Below are positions 35,353-45,439 of a stretch of 64,000 bases of DNA, piece after piece. Position 1 is the stretch's first letter. Each line of letters starts with the position of its first letter. The notes below the pieces were generated by a model that saw nothing but the letters and a program-made list of their open reading frames with translations, did no database searches and was not told where the DNA came from. The DNA is from JACCTU01 sp963788055 (GTDB lineage Bacteria; Actinomycetota; Thermoleophilia; Gaiellales; Gaiellaceae). The DNA lies in contig CAWBFA010000001.1 in assembly GCA_963788055.1 (NCBI GenBank), positions 682,001-746,000 on the forward strand. The letters are read 5' to 3'. The position numbers were made by a program, and so were the translations under genes.

Positions 35353-37049
35353 GTGAAAGACGTCGTCGATATCGCCCAGTACGTCAACCTCGGCCTCTAC
35401 ACGATCGTCGCGGTCGCCGCCGTCTGGCTGTGGTTGCGCCACCGTGAGCTGGCAGGGCTCTGGGCAGCCTTGGCCTTCGTCGCCCTCGCCCTGATCGTCG
35501 ACGTCGGCCCGCTGCTCCCCGACGATCCGGCCACCTCCGGCGAGAAGCTCGCCCTGAAGAGCCTGATCGCGGGGCTCGCTCTCTTCCCGTATTTCCTCTA
35601 CCGGTTCGCCGTCAGCTTCAAGCCGCCGGGTCGTGCGCTGTCGCTCCTGATCGGCGGGATCACGCTGATCGTCCTGGTGTGGACGTTCACGCTCCGCGAC
35701 ATTCCCGAGTGAGGGCGAGGCATGGCCGACCTCGTTCGCGCTCTACGTGGCCGCGTTCACGATTCACTGGACGCTCCTGACGATCGTCGTCACGTACCGC
35801 CTCTGGACGGCCGGGCGCGGCGAGGCGAGCGTCCCGCGCAAGCGCATGCGGTTGCTCGCGCTGGCCTCGATGCTGATCACGCTCTCGCTTCTGATCAGCG
35901 TGGCCAGCCCCTCCGACGGCTCCGTCGCTTCGCTCGTCGCAACGCTGCTGACCAGCCTGAGCGCGCTGACGTTCCTGGTCGGCCTCGCGCCCCCTTCGAT
36001 CCTCCGCACTGCCTGGCGGCGGCCCGAGACGGTGCGTCTGCAGGGAGCGATCGCGGAGCTGATGGGAGCGATGTCGCGGGAGGAGGTCGTCGGCCAGGTC
36101 CTGCCGCCGATGGCGCGAGATCGTCGGTGCCAAGGCCGTCGAGTTCCGGGACCGAGAGGGCACTGTCCTCGGTTCATGGGGCGACTCCGCCGACGAGGCC
36201 GACCGGATCGTGGCCGTCGACACCCCCGCGGGAGTGGTCACGCTGTGGACGACCACCTACACGCCGTTCTTCGGCGCCGAGGAGCTCGCGGTCGTCCGCA
36301 CGCTCGCGGCACTGACCGCGCTCGCCCTCGACCGCGCGCGCCTGTTCGCGCACGAGCGCGAGATGCGTGAGGCGCTCGAGCGGGCAGACGAGATCAAGAC
36401 GAACTTCGTCTCCCTCGCGGCGCACGAGCTGCGCACGCCGGTCACGACGATCCACGGCCTGGTCGAGACGATCCAGATGCGACGAGGCGAGCTCCGCCCC
36501 GCCCAGATCGAGGAGCTCGAGTCCGTCCTTCGAGGCCAGACGACCAGGATGAAGGCGCTCGTCGAGCAGCTCCTCGACCTCTCGCGGCTCGAGGCCGAGG
36601 CCGTCGACATCCACCCGACGCCGCTCGCGATTCGCCCGCGCGTCGAGGAGATCGTCACCGCCTCGCTCGGCGAGGACGCCGGCCTCGTCGTGATCGACGT
36701 CGACTCGCGTCTCGTCGCCCAGGTCGACCCGCACGCGTTCGACAGGATCGTCTCCAACCTCGTGCTCAACGCGTACCGCTACGGCTCGGCTCCGGTTCGG
36801 GTCTCGGCCGAGCAGAACGACCGTCACTTCCGTGTCACCGTCGAGGATCGCGGCGACGGCGTGCCACCCGAGTTCGTTCCCGACCTGTTCGAGCGCTTCA
36901 CGCGCAGCGCCGGCTCCCGGTCCCGGCCCGGCACCGGGCTCGGCCTTGCGATCGCCCGCTCGTACGCCCAGGCGCACCGCGGCGACCTGTTCTACGAACA
37001 GGCCCAGCCGCACGGCGCGCGCTTCCAGCTCGTCCTGCCGATTCGTTGA
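35353..37049 (+). pseudogene. Membrane sensor histidine kinase, two frameshifts as sequenced
   Basis: GTG at 35353 with AAGGAG upstream. The N terminus encodes about seven membrane helices, followed by a GAF-like region. HisKA has the phospho-acceptor His in AAHELRTPVTTI, and HATPase_c has NLVLNAYRYG, DRGDGVP and GTGLGLAIARS. Two single-base insertions break it: near 35713 (creating a TGA after FTLRDIPE) and near 36115 (after LPPMA). With these removed the protein is about 565 residues. No response regulator is adjacent. The transmembrane part suggests an intramembrane or lipid-soluble signal. Confidence 0.8.
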
Positions 37050-37057
37050 CCGCTGTC

Positions 37058-37127
37058 TGTTCGCGGAAGCGGCCGCGGAGGCCGCCAGGGCCTAGCGGTC
37101 GCGGATCCGCGCGAGCGGATTCGCGCG
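37058..37127 (-). repeat. Intergenic palindromic repeat, copy 4 (reverse orientation)
   Basis: AGCGGCCGC-GGA-GGCCGCC followed by TAGCGGTCGCGGATCCGCGCGAGCGGATTCGCGCGG, the reverse complement of the copy 1 layout with some decay of the first palindrome. It lies between the 3' end of the kinase gene and the 3' end of tRNA-Leu, which converge on it. Confidence 0.7.
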
Positions 37128-37147
37128 GCCCCTTCAAGCAGCAGCAT

Positions 37148-37230
37148 GCGGGCGAGAGGACTCGAACCTCCAAGGGCTTTCGCCCAGCGGGTCCTAAACC
37201 CGCCGCGTCTACCAGTTCCGCCACACCCGC
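37148..37230 (-). tRNA. tRNA-Leu(TAG)
   Basis: Minus-strand sequence GCGGGTGTGGCGGAACTGG begins a class II tRNA with a long variable arm (TGGGCGAAAGCCC region). The anticodon loop TTTAGGA gives anticodon TAG for CUA codons, and the T-loop is GGTTCGAGTCC. The discriminator is A; CCA is not encoded. Confidence 0.94.
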
Positions 37231-37288
37231 ACGGTGCAGCCAGAGGCTAGCGCCGATGACGCCTCGGCCTCCGACGTAATCTCTCCTC

Positions 37289-39356
37289 GTGCCGACCTGT
37301 ACCCGCTGTGGTGAGGAGAACCCCGAGAGCGCGAGGTTCTGCAGCGCGTGCGGCGCTTCGCTCGTCGAGCGGGGCCGGACGGGCGAGGAGCGCCGCATCG
37401 TCTCGGTGCTCTTCGTCGATCTCGTCGGGTTCACCTCACGCGCCGAGCGCCTCGACCCTGAGGACGTTCGCGACTTCCTGACCCCCTACCACGAGCGGGT
37501 CCGCGCGGAGGTCGAACGGTTCGGCGGGTCGGTCGAGAAGTTCATCGGCGACGCGGTGATGGGCGTGTTCGGCGCGCCGACGGCGTACGGCGACGACCCG
37601 GAGCGATCGGTGCGCGCGGCGCTCGCCGTCCGGGATTGGGCCGGCGAGGACGGGTTGCAGCTACGGATCGCAGTCAACACCGGCGAGGCGATCGTCAGCC
37701 TTGAAGCTCGCCCCGGCCGCGGCGAGGCGATGATCGCCGGGGACGTCGTCAACACCGCCGCGCGTCTCCAGGCCGCCGCCCCGGTCGGGGGCGTCCTCGT
37801 CGGAGAGGAGACGCAGGCGAGCACGCGCGGGCTGATCGAGTACCTCCCCTCGCCGCCCATCGAGGCCAAAGGGAAGTCGACGCCGGTGCGCGCTTGGCTG
37901 GCGCTCAAGGCCGTCTCCCCGGTGGGCGAGCGTCCGACCACGCCCGTTCCGATGGTCGGACGCGAGCGTGAGCTCGGCGTCCTGACCGGGATCTGGGAGC
38001 GCGTCGCCGAAGAGCGCCGACCTCACCTCGTGACGGTCTTCGGCCCGGCCGGAATCGGCAAGTCGCGTCTCGCGCTCGAGTTCTCGCAGCAGATCGGAGC
38101 CCAGGGCGGCCGCGTCATGCGAGGCCGTTCGACGCCCTACGGGGCGAGCAGTCCCTACAGCGCCTTCGCACAGCACGTCAAGCAGGTTGCCCAAGTCTTC
38201 GACAGCGACGAGCTGCCCGATGCGCAGGAGAAGCTCGCACAGCGCGCTCGTGGAGCTCGTCGGCCCGTCGGAGGCCCACGCGCATGCCGAGCATCTCGCG
38301 ATCCTGATCGGGCTCGGAGGCGAGGGAGACGTTGCCGACCGCGAGACGCTCTTCTTCTCAGCCCGCGTGCTCGTCGAGTCGCTCGCCTCGCGAGCCCCGA
38401 CGCTCCTGCTCTTCGAGGACATCCACTGGGCCGACGGGAGCCTGCTGGACCTTCTCGAGATGCTCGCGACCCGCGTCCGCGACGTTCCGTTGCTTCTGCT
38501 CGCGATGGCGAGACCGGAGATGCTCTCCGAGCGGCCCGGCTGGGGCGGCGGGCTCCCCGCCTACACGGCGCTCCCCCTCGACCGGCTGTCGAACGACGCG
38601 TCGGAGGAGCTCGCCGAGCGGCTGCTCGCGCGGCTCGATGCGCCGGACGGCCGCGCGGCCGCGGTCGCGCAGACGGCCGAGGGGAATCCGCTCTTCATCG
38701 AGGAGCTCGCCGCGTCGCTGTCGGAGCGATCGGCGGGAGAGGCGGGTCGAGCTCCCGACGAGCGTTCGAGCGATCGTCGCGGCCCGCCTCGACGCCCTAC
38801 CGCCCGCGGAGCGCACCGTTCTGGTCGATGCGTCGGTCGTCGGACGCGTCTTCTGGCGCGGCGCGCTCGCCCGCATGTGCCAGCGGGACGACCTCTCCGA
38901 CCTCCTCGGCTCACTCGAGGAACGCGACCTCATCCGCCGAGAAGCGGTGTCGCGCATTCAGGGGGATCAGCAGTTCGCGTTCAAGCACGCGCTGATCCAC
39001 GACGTCGCCTACCTCAGGCTTCCCCGCGCGGCACGTCGTGAACGGCATGCCGCGGTCGCCGGCTACCTGGAGGAGACGACCGGCGGCGTCGGCCAGTCGA
39101 ACGAGGCCCTCGCGCACCACTGGCGCGAGGCGGGCGACCACGACCGGGCGGTGGACTGTCTCGTCGCGGCGGCCGACCAGGCTGGGCGCGGCTGGGCCAA
39201 ACAGCATGCGGTTGCGCTCTATCGTGCTGCGCTCGAGCTCGTCCCGGCGGACGACGAGAAGCGCCGCGGCGACATCATGCGCCGGCTGGCCGTCGCGCTG
39301 CAGGCGGAGTTCCACCTCCTGCCGACGCGCAGCGCCTCCGTCCGGCTGACGGCTAG
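37289..39356 (+). pseudogene. Class III adenylate/guanylate cyclase fused to AAA ATPase regulator, frameshifted as sequenced
   Basis: The N-terminal zinc ribbon (CTRCGEENPESARFCSACG) is followed by a cyclase domain (about 37-200). Metal-binding Asp residues lie in LFVDLVGFTSR and GDAVMGVFGAP. The ATPase domain has Walker A FGPAGIGKSRL, Walker B LLLFEDIHWAD, and then winged-helix and TPR-like repeats. Breaks near 38262, 38743 and 39318 are each repaired by deleting one base; with the last one repaired the gene ends in TAG at 39356. It converges with a DUF4242-type gene with 4 overlapping bases. Confidence 0.78.
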
Positions 39357-39649
39357 CCCGGCTCCTCGGTGAGCGGGAAGTCGTCAGGCGTGACGTCGCC
39401 CGCGATCTCGTAGATCACCACGACGACGTGGTCACCGAGTCTTGTTGCATGGTCGCGAACCATCTCCTCGCTCGGCGCCGAGTAGACGCAGAACGACTTC
39501 GGGATCCCCTCGCTGTCCAAGACGACATGGCTGTGCTCCCACACGATCTCCGGGAACCGGTGATGCGCGATCGCCTTCGAACGTGTGGCGACCACCGGTA
39601 CGTCATCCATCGGAACCGTGTACGTGCGTTCGATCATGTATCGAGGCAT
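39353..39649 (-). CDS. DUF4242-type small protein
   Basis: 98 residues from the ATG encoding MPRYMIERTYTVPMD. The pattern of an N-terminal YMIERT strand, a central WEHSHVVLD strand and the end SFCVYSAPSEEMVRDHATRLG resembles DUF4242, ferredoxin-like proteins sometimes called nickel-binding; the His and Cys residues could bind metal. A second member is encoded at 42782. The role is unknown. Convergent with the cyclase gene. Confidence 0.65.
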   Translation of the reverse strand: MPRYMIERTYTVPMDDVPVVATRSKAIAHHRFPEIVWEHSHVVLDSEGIPKSFCVYSAPSEEMVRDHATRLGDHVVVVIYEIAGDVTPDDFPLTEEPG

Positions 39650-40075
39650 GGGCGTGATCCTATGCACCTCGTCGGCGTTCGCCAAGCCCGTTCCGGACAC
39701 TGGCGGCGGTGCCGGCTTTGCCGGCGCCGCGTCACTGCGCGACCGAGAGCCGCACGACACCCCGGAAATTGAGCCGGCGGAGCCGGCGATTTCCGGGGTG
39801 AGTGGCCCCGGGAGGGATCGAGTCACCCTGCAGACCGGCATCCTCTCGCTGGCGAGGTCTGCACCGGGGTCTGCACCGCGTCGCACGAATCGCACGGTTT
39901 CACACACTTTCGCGCCGGCGTGGAGGCGCGCGTCGACTTCGGTCTGGTCGAGAAGAACATTGCGAGAAGAGGTCTGGTGACTGAGGGCTGCCTTGCCCCA
40001 CAAACTCGCCGATCCTCGCGCACGGCATGCCGCGCGACCCGAGCGCGCTTGCCGTGATCGCTCTAGCAGGTCACG
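39650..40075. other. 426-base intergenic stretch without a supported gene
   Basis: Between the DUF4242-type gene (minus) and the LuxR-type regulator (plus). Both strands have open frames, but their products are low-complexity and lack ribosome sites. It holds a large hairpin at 39759-39799 and a GCCGGC-rich stretch (39707-39730). Promoters for the two divergent genes must lie here; I cannot assign boxes with confidence. Confidence 0.5.
39759..39799. repeat. Long nested inverted repeat
   Basis: Arms ACCCCGGAAAT and ATTTCCGGGGT (11 bp, perfect) enclose an inner inverted pair GCCGGC-GGA-GCCGGC. It has no T-run, so it is not a standard terminator. It lies about 280 bases upstream of the LuxR-type gene and could be an operator or a folded RNA element. 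Confidence 0.6.
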
Positions 40076-42679
40076 ATGCGGCGAATGAGCCTAGTCGGTG
40101 ACCTGCAAGGCGGCGTATTTCAACTCGTCGAGCGCGAGAACGAGCTCGCCGTGCTGGAGGCGGCATTCGAACAGGCGTCCGCGGGACGAGGGCGCGTGGC
40201 CCTCGTCAGCGCGGAGGCAGGTGGCGGCAAGACGGCGCTGATCGAGAGGTTCTGCGCGAATCTGCCTCGCCCGACGACGGTTTTGCGCGGCGTGTGCGAT
40301 GCGCTCTACACGCCGCGACCGCTTGGGCCGATTCACGACTTTGCGCCCGAGGCGGGGTCCGCGCTCAGAGAGCAGCTGCTCGGAGAGGCAGTTCCCTACC
40401 AGGTCGCTGCGGCGCTGATCGAGGAGCTGCGAACGAACGAGCCGACCGTTCTGGTGGTCGAGGATCTCCACTGGGCGGACGAGGCGACGCTCGACGTGCT
40501 CAGGCTGATCGGACGTCGGATCCAGACGATACGCGTGCTGATCGTCCTGAGCTACCGCGACGAGGCGTTGGACCCGACTCATCCCGTCAGGGTCATGCTC
40601 GGCGAGCTCGCCTCGGGCTCGAGCCTCATACGGTTGGGCCTCGCGCCCCTCTCGCTCGAGGCCGCCGCGCGGCTTGCCGAGCCCTACGAGGTCGATGCCG
40701 AAGTGCTCCACCAGGTGACCGGCGGGAACCCGTTCTTCGTGACCGAGGTGCTGGCGTCCGGGAACGGCGCGATCCCTGCGACCGTGCGGGATGCGGTGCT
40801 GGCGCGGGCAGCGCGGCTGAGCCCGCCGGCACGCGCGCTCCTGGAGGTGGTGGCCGTCTTCCCGCTGCAGGCGGAGCCCTGGCTCCTGGAGGCAATCGTC
40901 GGCGAGCCGATCGACGGGCTGGACGAGTGCCTCGCGTCCGGGATGCTGCGATCGGACCCCGCCGGGATCGTATTCCGGCACGAGCTGGCTCGGCTCACGA
41001 TCGAAGACTCCGTCGCTCCGGGCCGGAAGTTGGAGCTCCATCGGGCGGCTCTCGCGGCGCTCGCCGAGCCGCCGGGAGGCTCGCTCGACCTGGCCCAGCT
41101 GGCGCACCATGCGGAGGCGGCCGGCGATGCCGAAGGAGTGCTTCGGTTCGCTCCCGCCGCAGCCGCGCACGCGGGGGCCGTGGGTGCCCACCGCGAGGCG
41201 GCGGCTCAGTACGCCCGCGTCTTGCGCTTCGGCGACGGTCTGTCGCACAGCGAGCGCGCAGAGCTGCTCGAGCAGCGCTCGCGGGAGTGCTACCTCACCG
41301 ACGACATCGACGACGCGATCAACGACGCCCGGGAGGCGCTCGAGCTGCGACGCACACTGGGCCATCGGCTCGAGGAGGGTGGGCTGCTCTGCTGGCTCTC
41401 CGAGATTCTCTGGTGCCCCGGGCGCACGGAGGAGTCCAACCGCGCGGCCGCTGAGGCGGTCGCGCTTTTGGAGACGCTGCCGCCGGGTCGCGAGCTCGCG
41501 AACGGCTATGTGAGGCGGGGGTGGGAGTTTGCCGAAAGGGCCCTGGCGCTCGCAGAAGAGCTCGGCGACGCGGAATTGATCCTCCGCATACGCGCGATCA
41601 TCGCTACCCGGGACTTCAGGAACGGGGCCGAAACTTCCGACGCGCTCGAGGAGTGCTTCGAGCGCGCTCGCGCTGCAGGCATGGTCGAGCTTGCCGGAAA
41701 TACGAGCGCGTTCCTCGTGTCATCGGCGCTTGCCGCTCGCCGATACGACCTCGCGGCCCGCTACATCGACCAAGGGCTCGCCTACTGCAGCGATCACGGC
41801 CTGGAGCTTTACCGCTTCTATGTGCTCGGATATCGCGCGCGGGTCGAGCTCGACCAGGGACGCTGGGACGAGGCAGCCGACGCGGCCGCCGCCGTGCTGC
41901 GGCTCCGCCGTGCGTCGATCATGCCTCGCATCGTCGGGCTGGTCGTGCTCGGCCTCGTCCGCGCTCGGCGAGGAGATCCCGGCCATCACAACCTCCTCGA
42001 CGAGGCCTGGTCGCTGGCCGAGCCGACAGACGAGCTGCATCGCATGGGACCTGCTGTGGCGGCGCGGGCCGAAGTCGCCTGGCTGGCCGGCGACCATGAC
42101 TCCGTCGTCGCGACAACGGACTACCCGCTCCGCCTCGCCTTGGAGCATGCCGACCGGAAGGCCATCGGCGAGCTCGGCGCCTGGCGGCGTAGGGCTGGCG
42201 TCGACGACGTCGACCCAAACGCCGCCGCGGAGCCGTACGCTGCCGAACTCGCCGGGGACCACGCGTGCGCCGCCGCCTTCTGGGACGACGCCGGCTGCTC
42301 CTACGAGGCGGCGCTCGCGCGGGCTCAGTCGGACGACGAGGAGCAGCTGCGTCGCGCCCTCGACGAGCTCCAGCGACTGGTTGCACGTCCCGCGGCGGCG
42401 ATCGTCTCCCGTCGCTTGCGCGCGCTCGGCGCCCGCGACATCCGGCGCGGCGCGAGACCGGCGACTCGTCGCAATGCAGCGGGGCTCACAGCTCGGGAGA
42501 GCCAGGTCCTCGCACTCGTCGCCGAGGGTCTCCGCAACGCGGAGATCGCGCAGCGGCTCTTCCTCTCGCCGCGCACGGTCGACAACCACGTGTCAGCGAT
42601 CCTCCGCAAGCTCGGAGCCGACACCCGCGTCGCGGCCGCAGCCAAGGCGGCCTCGCTCGGCCTGCTCCAAGATAGGTAG
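40076..42679 (+). CDS. Large LuxR-family (LAL-type) ATPase transcriptional regulator
   Basis: 867 residues. N-terminal AAA/NACHT-like ATPase: Walker A SAEAGGGKTALIERF, Walker B VLVVEDLHWADEAT. A long helical TPR-like middle (about 330-780) follows, then a C-terminal LuxR/GerE helix-turn-helix (GLTARESQVLALVAEGLRN; LSPRTVDNHVSAILRKLG). Large ATP-binding LuxR regulators of this type bind an effector through the middle repeats and activate nearby genes. Intact, unlike the related cyclase upstream. It is co-directional with the DUF4242, haloperoxidase-like and secreted genes and may control them (inference). An ATG 9 bases downstream is an alternative start. Confidence 0.88.
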   Translation: MRRMSLVGDLQGGVFQLVERENELAVLEAAFEQASAGRGRVALVSAEAGGGKTALIERFCANLPRPTTVLRGVCDALYTPRPLGPIHDFAPEAGSALREQLLGEAVPYQVAAALIEELRTNEPTVLVVEDLHWADEATLDVLRLIGRRIQTIRVLIVLSYRDEALDPTHPVRVMLGELASGSSLIRLGLAPLSLEAAARLAEPYEVDAEVLHQVTGGNPFFVTEVLASGNGAIPATVRDAVLARAARLSPPARALLEVVAVFPLQAEPWLLEAIVGEPIDGLDECLASGMLRSDPAGIVFRHELARLTIEDSVAPGRKLELHRAALAALAEPPGGSLDLAQLAHHAEAAGDAEGVLRFAPAAAAHAGAVGAHREAAAQYARVLRFGDGLSHSERAELLEQRSRECYLTDDIDDAINDAREALELRRTLGHRLEEGGLLCWLSEILWCPGRTEESNRAAAEAVALLETLPPGRELANGYVRRGWEFAERALALAEELGDAELILRIRAIIATRDFRNGAETSDALEECFERARAAGMVELAGNTSAFLVSSALAARRYDLAARYIDQGLAYCSDHGLELYRFYVLGYRARVELDQGRWDEAADAAAAVLRLRRASIMPRIVGLVVLGLVRARRGDPGHHNLLDEAWSLAEPTDELHRMGPAVAARAEVAWLAGDHDSVVATTDYPLRLALEHADRKAIGELGAWRRRAGVDDVDPNAAAEPYAAELAGDHACAAAFWDDAGCSYEAALARAQSDDEEQLRRALDELQRLVARPAAAIVSRRLRALGARDIRRGARPATRRNAAGLTARESQVLALVAEGLRNAEIAQRLFLSPRTVDNHVSAILRKLGADTRVAAAAKAASLGLLQDR

Positions 42680-42781
42680 GCCTCCTCGCCAACCTGAGTA
42701 ATCGCGCCGATGTCGCGGCGGCGCCGCGCACCTACCGTCGACGGAGCGAATCGACGTGCAAGCGAGTCGGAGAGGAGCGCG

Positions 42782-43075
42782 ATGGAGACGTACGTCGTTG
42801 TCCGCCGCAATGGCTGGCGTACCGCGGACGAGCTTCAGGAGGCGGCCCGACGCACGACGGTCGAGGGTGACCGCATGGCCGAAGACGTCCGCTGGATCCG
42901 CAGCTACGTCGTCGCGGAGACGGACGGGTCGCTGGGAACCGTCTGCATCTACCAGGCCTCCAGCCCCGAGGCGATCCGCCGTCATGCCTACGCGGCGACT
43001 TTGCCCGTCGACGAGATCGTCTCGGTCGCCGACACGGTCGTCGTGCGACCCGACCCGGTGTCGGTGGCGGCATGA
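42782..43075 (+). CDS. DUF4242-type small protein, second copy
   Basis: 97 residues from the ATG at 42782 with GAGGAG 8 bases upstream. It has METYVVVRRNGW, RWIRSYVVAETDGSLGTVC and YQASSPEAIRRHA, the same strand-helix pattern as the protein at 39353. Conserved C and H residues suggest metal binding. It overlaps the following haloperoxidase-like gene by 4 bases (ATGA), so the two are probably translated together. Confidence 0.65.
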   Translation: METYVVVRRNGWRTADELQEAARRTTVEGDRMAEDVRWIRSYVVAETDGSLGTVCIYQASSPEAIRRHAYAATLPVDEIVSVADTVVVRPDPVSVAA

Positions 43076-44649
43076 CCGAGCGCGGAAGCGCGGTTGACGA
43101 GCGGTCGTCGGCAGAGCGGCGGCTCTCGCGGAGCAGGTTTCTACAGGCAGCAAGCGCGGGCGGACTGGCGCTGATTCTGCCGGGCGTCGCCACCGCCCGG
43201 ACTGCGCAAGCAGGTGCAGCGCCCACCACCCCCAACGTCGTCGTGCGCTGGAACGAGGCGCTGTTGCGGGCGGTGCGTGAATCGAAGCTGGGCCCGCCGA
43301 TGGTGGCACGCGCGCTCGCAGTCGCTCATACCTGCGCCTACGACGCCTGGGCTGCCTACGACCGGATCGCTGTCGGCACGCGCCTAGGAGACGTGCTCCG
43401 TCGTCCCGCGCGAGAACGGCGCTACGAGAACAAGGTCGAGGCGGTCAGCCATGCCACGTACCGGGCGGCGGTCGATCTGTTCCCGGGAAGCAAGGCCACC
43501 GTCTTCGATCCGCTGATGGCGAGCCTCGGACTGGATCCGGACAACGGCCCGAGAGACACCACGGCGCCGGCAGGGATCGGCTACCTCGCGGCGGAGGCGG
43601 TTCTCACGTTTCGGCATCGCGACGGCGCCAACCAGCTCGGGGACGAGCCCGGCGGCAAACCCGGCGTGCCGTACTCCGACTACACGGGCTACACGCCAGC
43701 GAACGAGGCGATGGACACGCGGGCGGCGCTCGAACTGTCGACGGTCCACGACGTGAACAGATGGCAACCGCTCACCTACGTCGACGGCGCCGGAAACCTC
43801 GTCACGCCGTCGTTCGTCGGCCCCCACTGGCAGTTGGTGCGCCCGTTCGCGATGGTCTCGGCGCGCGCGCTGCGCTCGCCGACGGGACCTGCCCGCCACG
43901 GCTCGCCCGAGTTCCTCGCGCAGGCCAACGAGCTGATCGAGGTGAGCGCGAATCTCACGGACGAGCAAAAGGTGATCGCCGAGTACTGGGCCGACGGCCC
44001 ACGCTCGGAGCTGCCGCCAGGTCACTGGAACCTGTTCGCCCAGCAGGTCGCGCACCGAGACCGGACCGGCTCGAGCGAGCACGACCTCGACCTGGCCGTC
44101 AAGCTGTTCTTCGCGCTCACGAACGCGATCTCCGACGCGGGCTGCTGCGCCTGGGACAACAAGGTCGCGTTCGACTCGGTGCGGCCGATCACCGCGATCC
44201 GCTGGCTCTTCCAGGGCAAGACGATCACGGCCTGGGCGGGGCCCGGGAGAGGTACGCAGAGAATCGCCGGCGAGGCCTGGTTCCCGTACCAGCCCACCAG
44301 CTTCCCGACACCGCCTTTCGCCGAGTACTCGTCGGGTCACAGCAACTTCAGCGGGGCCGGTGCGGAGATCCTCCGGTTGTTCACCGGTAGCGACCGCTTC
44401 GGCGGGTCGGTCACGATCTCCCGCGGAAGCTCGCGAGTCGAGCCCGGGCTCGTTCCGGCCCGAGATCTCACGCTGACGTGGGCGACCTTCTCCGACGCCG
44501 CCGCGGAGGCGGGGATATCGCGCCGCTACGGCGGAATCCACTTCACGCAGGGAGACCTCGATGCACGGCAGACCGGCAGGGCGGTCGCGCGCCGGTGCTG
44601 GGCGAAGGCACAGACCTACTTCGACGGGACGGCCCCCCGTTCCGCGTAG
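43072..44649 (+). CDS. Tat-exported vanadium-haloperoxidase/PAP2-like protein
   Basis: 525 residues. The N terminus has a Tat-like signal (RRLSRSRFLQAASAGGLALI) with an RSRFL motif in place of the usual twin Arg pattern. The C-terminal part carries all three vanadate/phosphate-binding motifs: KVAFDSVRP (K-x6-RP), YSSGHSNFSG (SGH), and SRRYGGIH (SR-x5-H). Members either oxidise halides with peroxide or act as phosphatases; sequence alone does not decide. The start overlaps the DUF4242-type gene. It is followed by a secreted protein gene. Confidence 0.8.
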   Translation: MTERGSAVDERSSAERRLSRSRFLQAASAGGLALILPGVATARTAQAGAAPTTPNVVVRWNEALLRAVRESKLGPPMVARALAVAHTCAYDAWAAYDRIAVGTRLGDVLRRPARERRYENKVEAVSHATYRAAVDLFPGSKATVFDPLMASLGLDPDNGPRDTTAPAGIGYLAAEAVLTFRHRDGANQLGDEPGGKPGVPYSDYTGYTPANEAMDTRAALELSTVHDVNRWQPLTYVDGAGNLVTPSFVGPHWQLVRPFAMVSARALRSPTGPARHGSPEFLAQANELIEVSANLTDEQKVIAEYWADGPRSELPPGHWNLFAQQVAHRDRTGSSEHDLDLAVKLFFALTNAISDAGCCAWDNKVAFDSVRPITAIRWLFQGKTITAWAGPGRGTQRIAGEAWFPYQPTSFPTPPFAEYSSGHSNFSGAGAEILRLFTGSDRFGGSVTISRGSSRVEPGLVPARDLTLTWATFSDAAAEAGISRRYGGIHFTQGDLDARQTGRAVARRCWAKAQTYFDGTAPRSA

Positions 44650-44704
44650 TCCGCGGCGTCGGTTCGCCGCTGGAGATCAACACGACAGAGGAAGGGAGGA
44701 CACG

Positions 44705-45271
44705 ATGAAACTCGTTCTTGGAATCGCAGTGGCGCTCGGTGCGCTCGCGCTGCCGCTCGCGGCATCTGCTGACCCCGCGACGAAGCAGACGGCCGACGTT
44801 CTGGGCTGGGTGGAGGGCGTCGGGCCGACGACCGACGTGTACGGGACGGCGTCCCTCGTTCGCAGTGACAACGGCGTCTCGATGACGTTCAGGACGAGCC
44901 AGATCCCCGCCGGCGAGGCGGTGACGATCTGGTGGGTCATTCTCGGGGAGGCAGGGCCGGTCTCCGCGCAGTTCGCCGCGGGTCACGTGGTCGGCGGGAG
45001 TGGTGTCGCCACCTTCTCGGGCCATCTCGCGGAAGGCGACAGGTCGGGGTGCTTCTCACCCGAGTTCACCGAGGAAGTGGGCTGTGAGGGGCTGACCGAC
45101 GCGCAGACGCAGACGGTGATCCTGCTCGCGCGCTTCCACGGACCCGCCGAGCCGGGGAGAATCCCCGTCCAGATCCACACGCCTGAGACTGCAGGAATCA
45201 GCGACATCGCAACGCAGCTCTGCAGCCCGCTGGCCTGCCAGTACCAGGCCGCGATCTTCCCTGGGGCGTAG
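44705..45271 (+). CDS. Secreted protein, function unknown
   Basis: 188 residues from the ATG at 44705, with GGGAGGA 6 bases upstream. Signal peptide MKLVLGIAVALGALALPLAASA (about 1-22). The mature part is beta-rich with four cysteines (GCFSPEF, GCEG, LCSPLACQ), probably two disulfides. No catalytic motif is recognised. It follows the haloperoxidase-like gene by 55 bases and may be co-expressed with it. Confidence 0.65.
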   Translation: MKLVLGIAVALGALALPLAASADPATKQTADVLGWVEGVGPTTDVYGTASLVRSDNGVSMTFRTSQIPAGEAVTIWWVILGEAGPVSAQFAAGHVVGGSGVATFSGHLAEGDRSGCFSPEFTEEVGCEGLTDAQTQTVILLARFHGPAEPGRIPVQIHTPETAGISDIATQLCSPLACQYQAAIFPGA

Positions 45272-45301
45272 AGCCGACCCGAGTTAATGAGGAGCGGGAG
45301 A

Positions 45302-45319
45302 GGCCGGCCGCTGCCGGCC
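45302..45319 (+). terminator. Hairpin after the secreted-protein gene
   Basis: GGCCGGC-CGCT-GCCGGCC with 7-bp arms, about 30 bases past the stop, followed by CTTCC rather than a strong T-run. The surrounding GAGAGG and CCTCTC extend the pairing partly. A GC-rich terminator is likely, but efficiency is uncertain. Confidence 0.45.
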
Positions 45320-45439
45320 CTTCCGCCCTCTCGGCGCGTGTGACTGCGCCGATCTTGGAGTGGGCCCTCCTCATGCCCATCTGTCCGCCGCAGTGTGGGC
45401 GGAGTCGGCGTCGACTCCAGGATCACCAGCAGTCGGGAG

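Noticed and set aside
39585..39980. Plus-strand frame in the 39.65-40.07 kb spacer as a gene
   Set aside because: It runs through the long inverted repeat, begins antisense to the DUF4242-type gene, and has no ribosome site or recognisable protein pattern.
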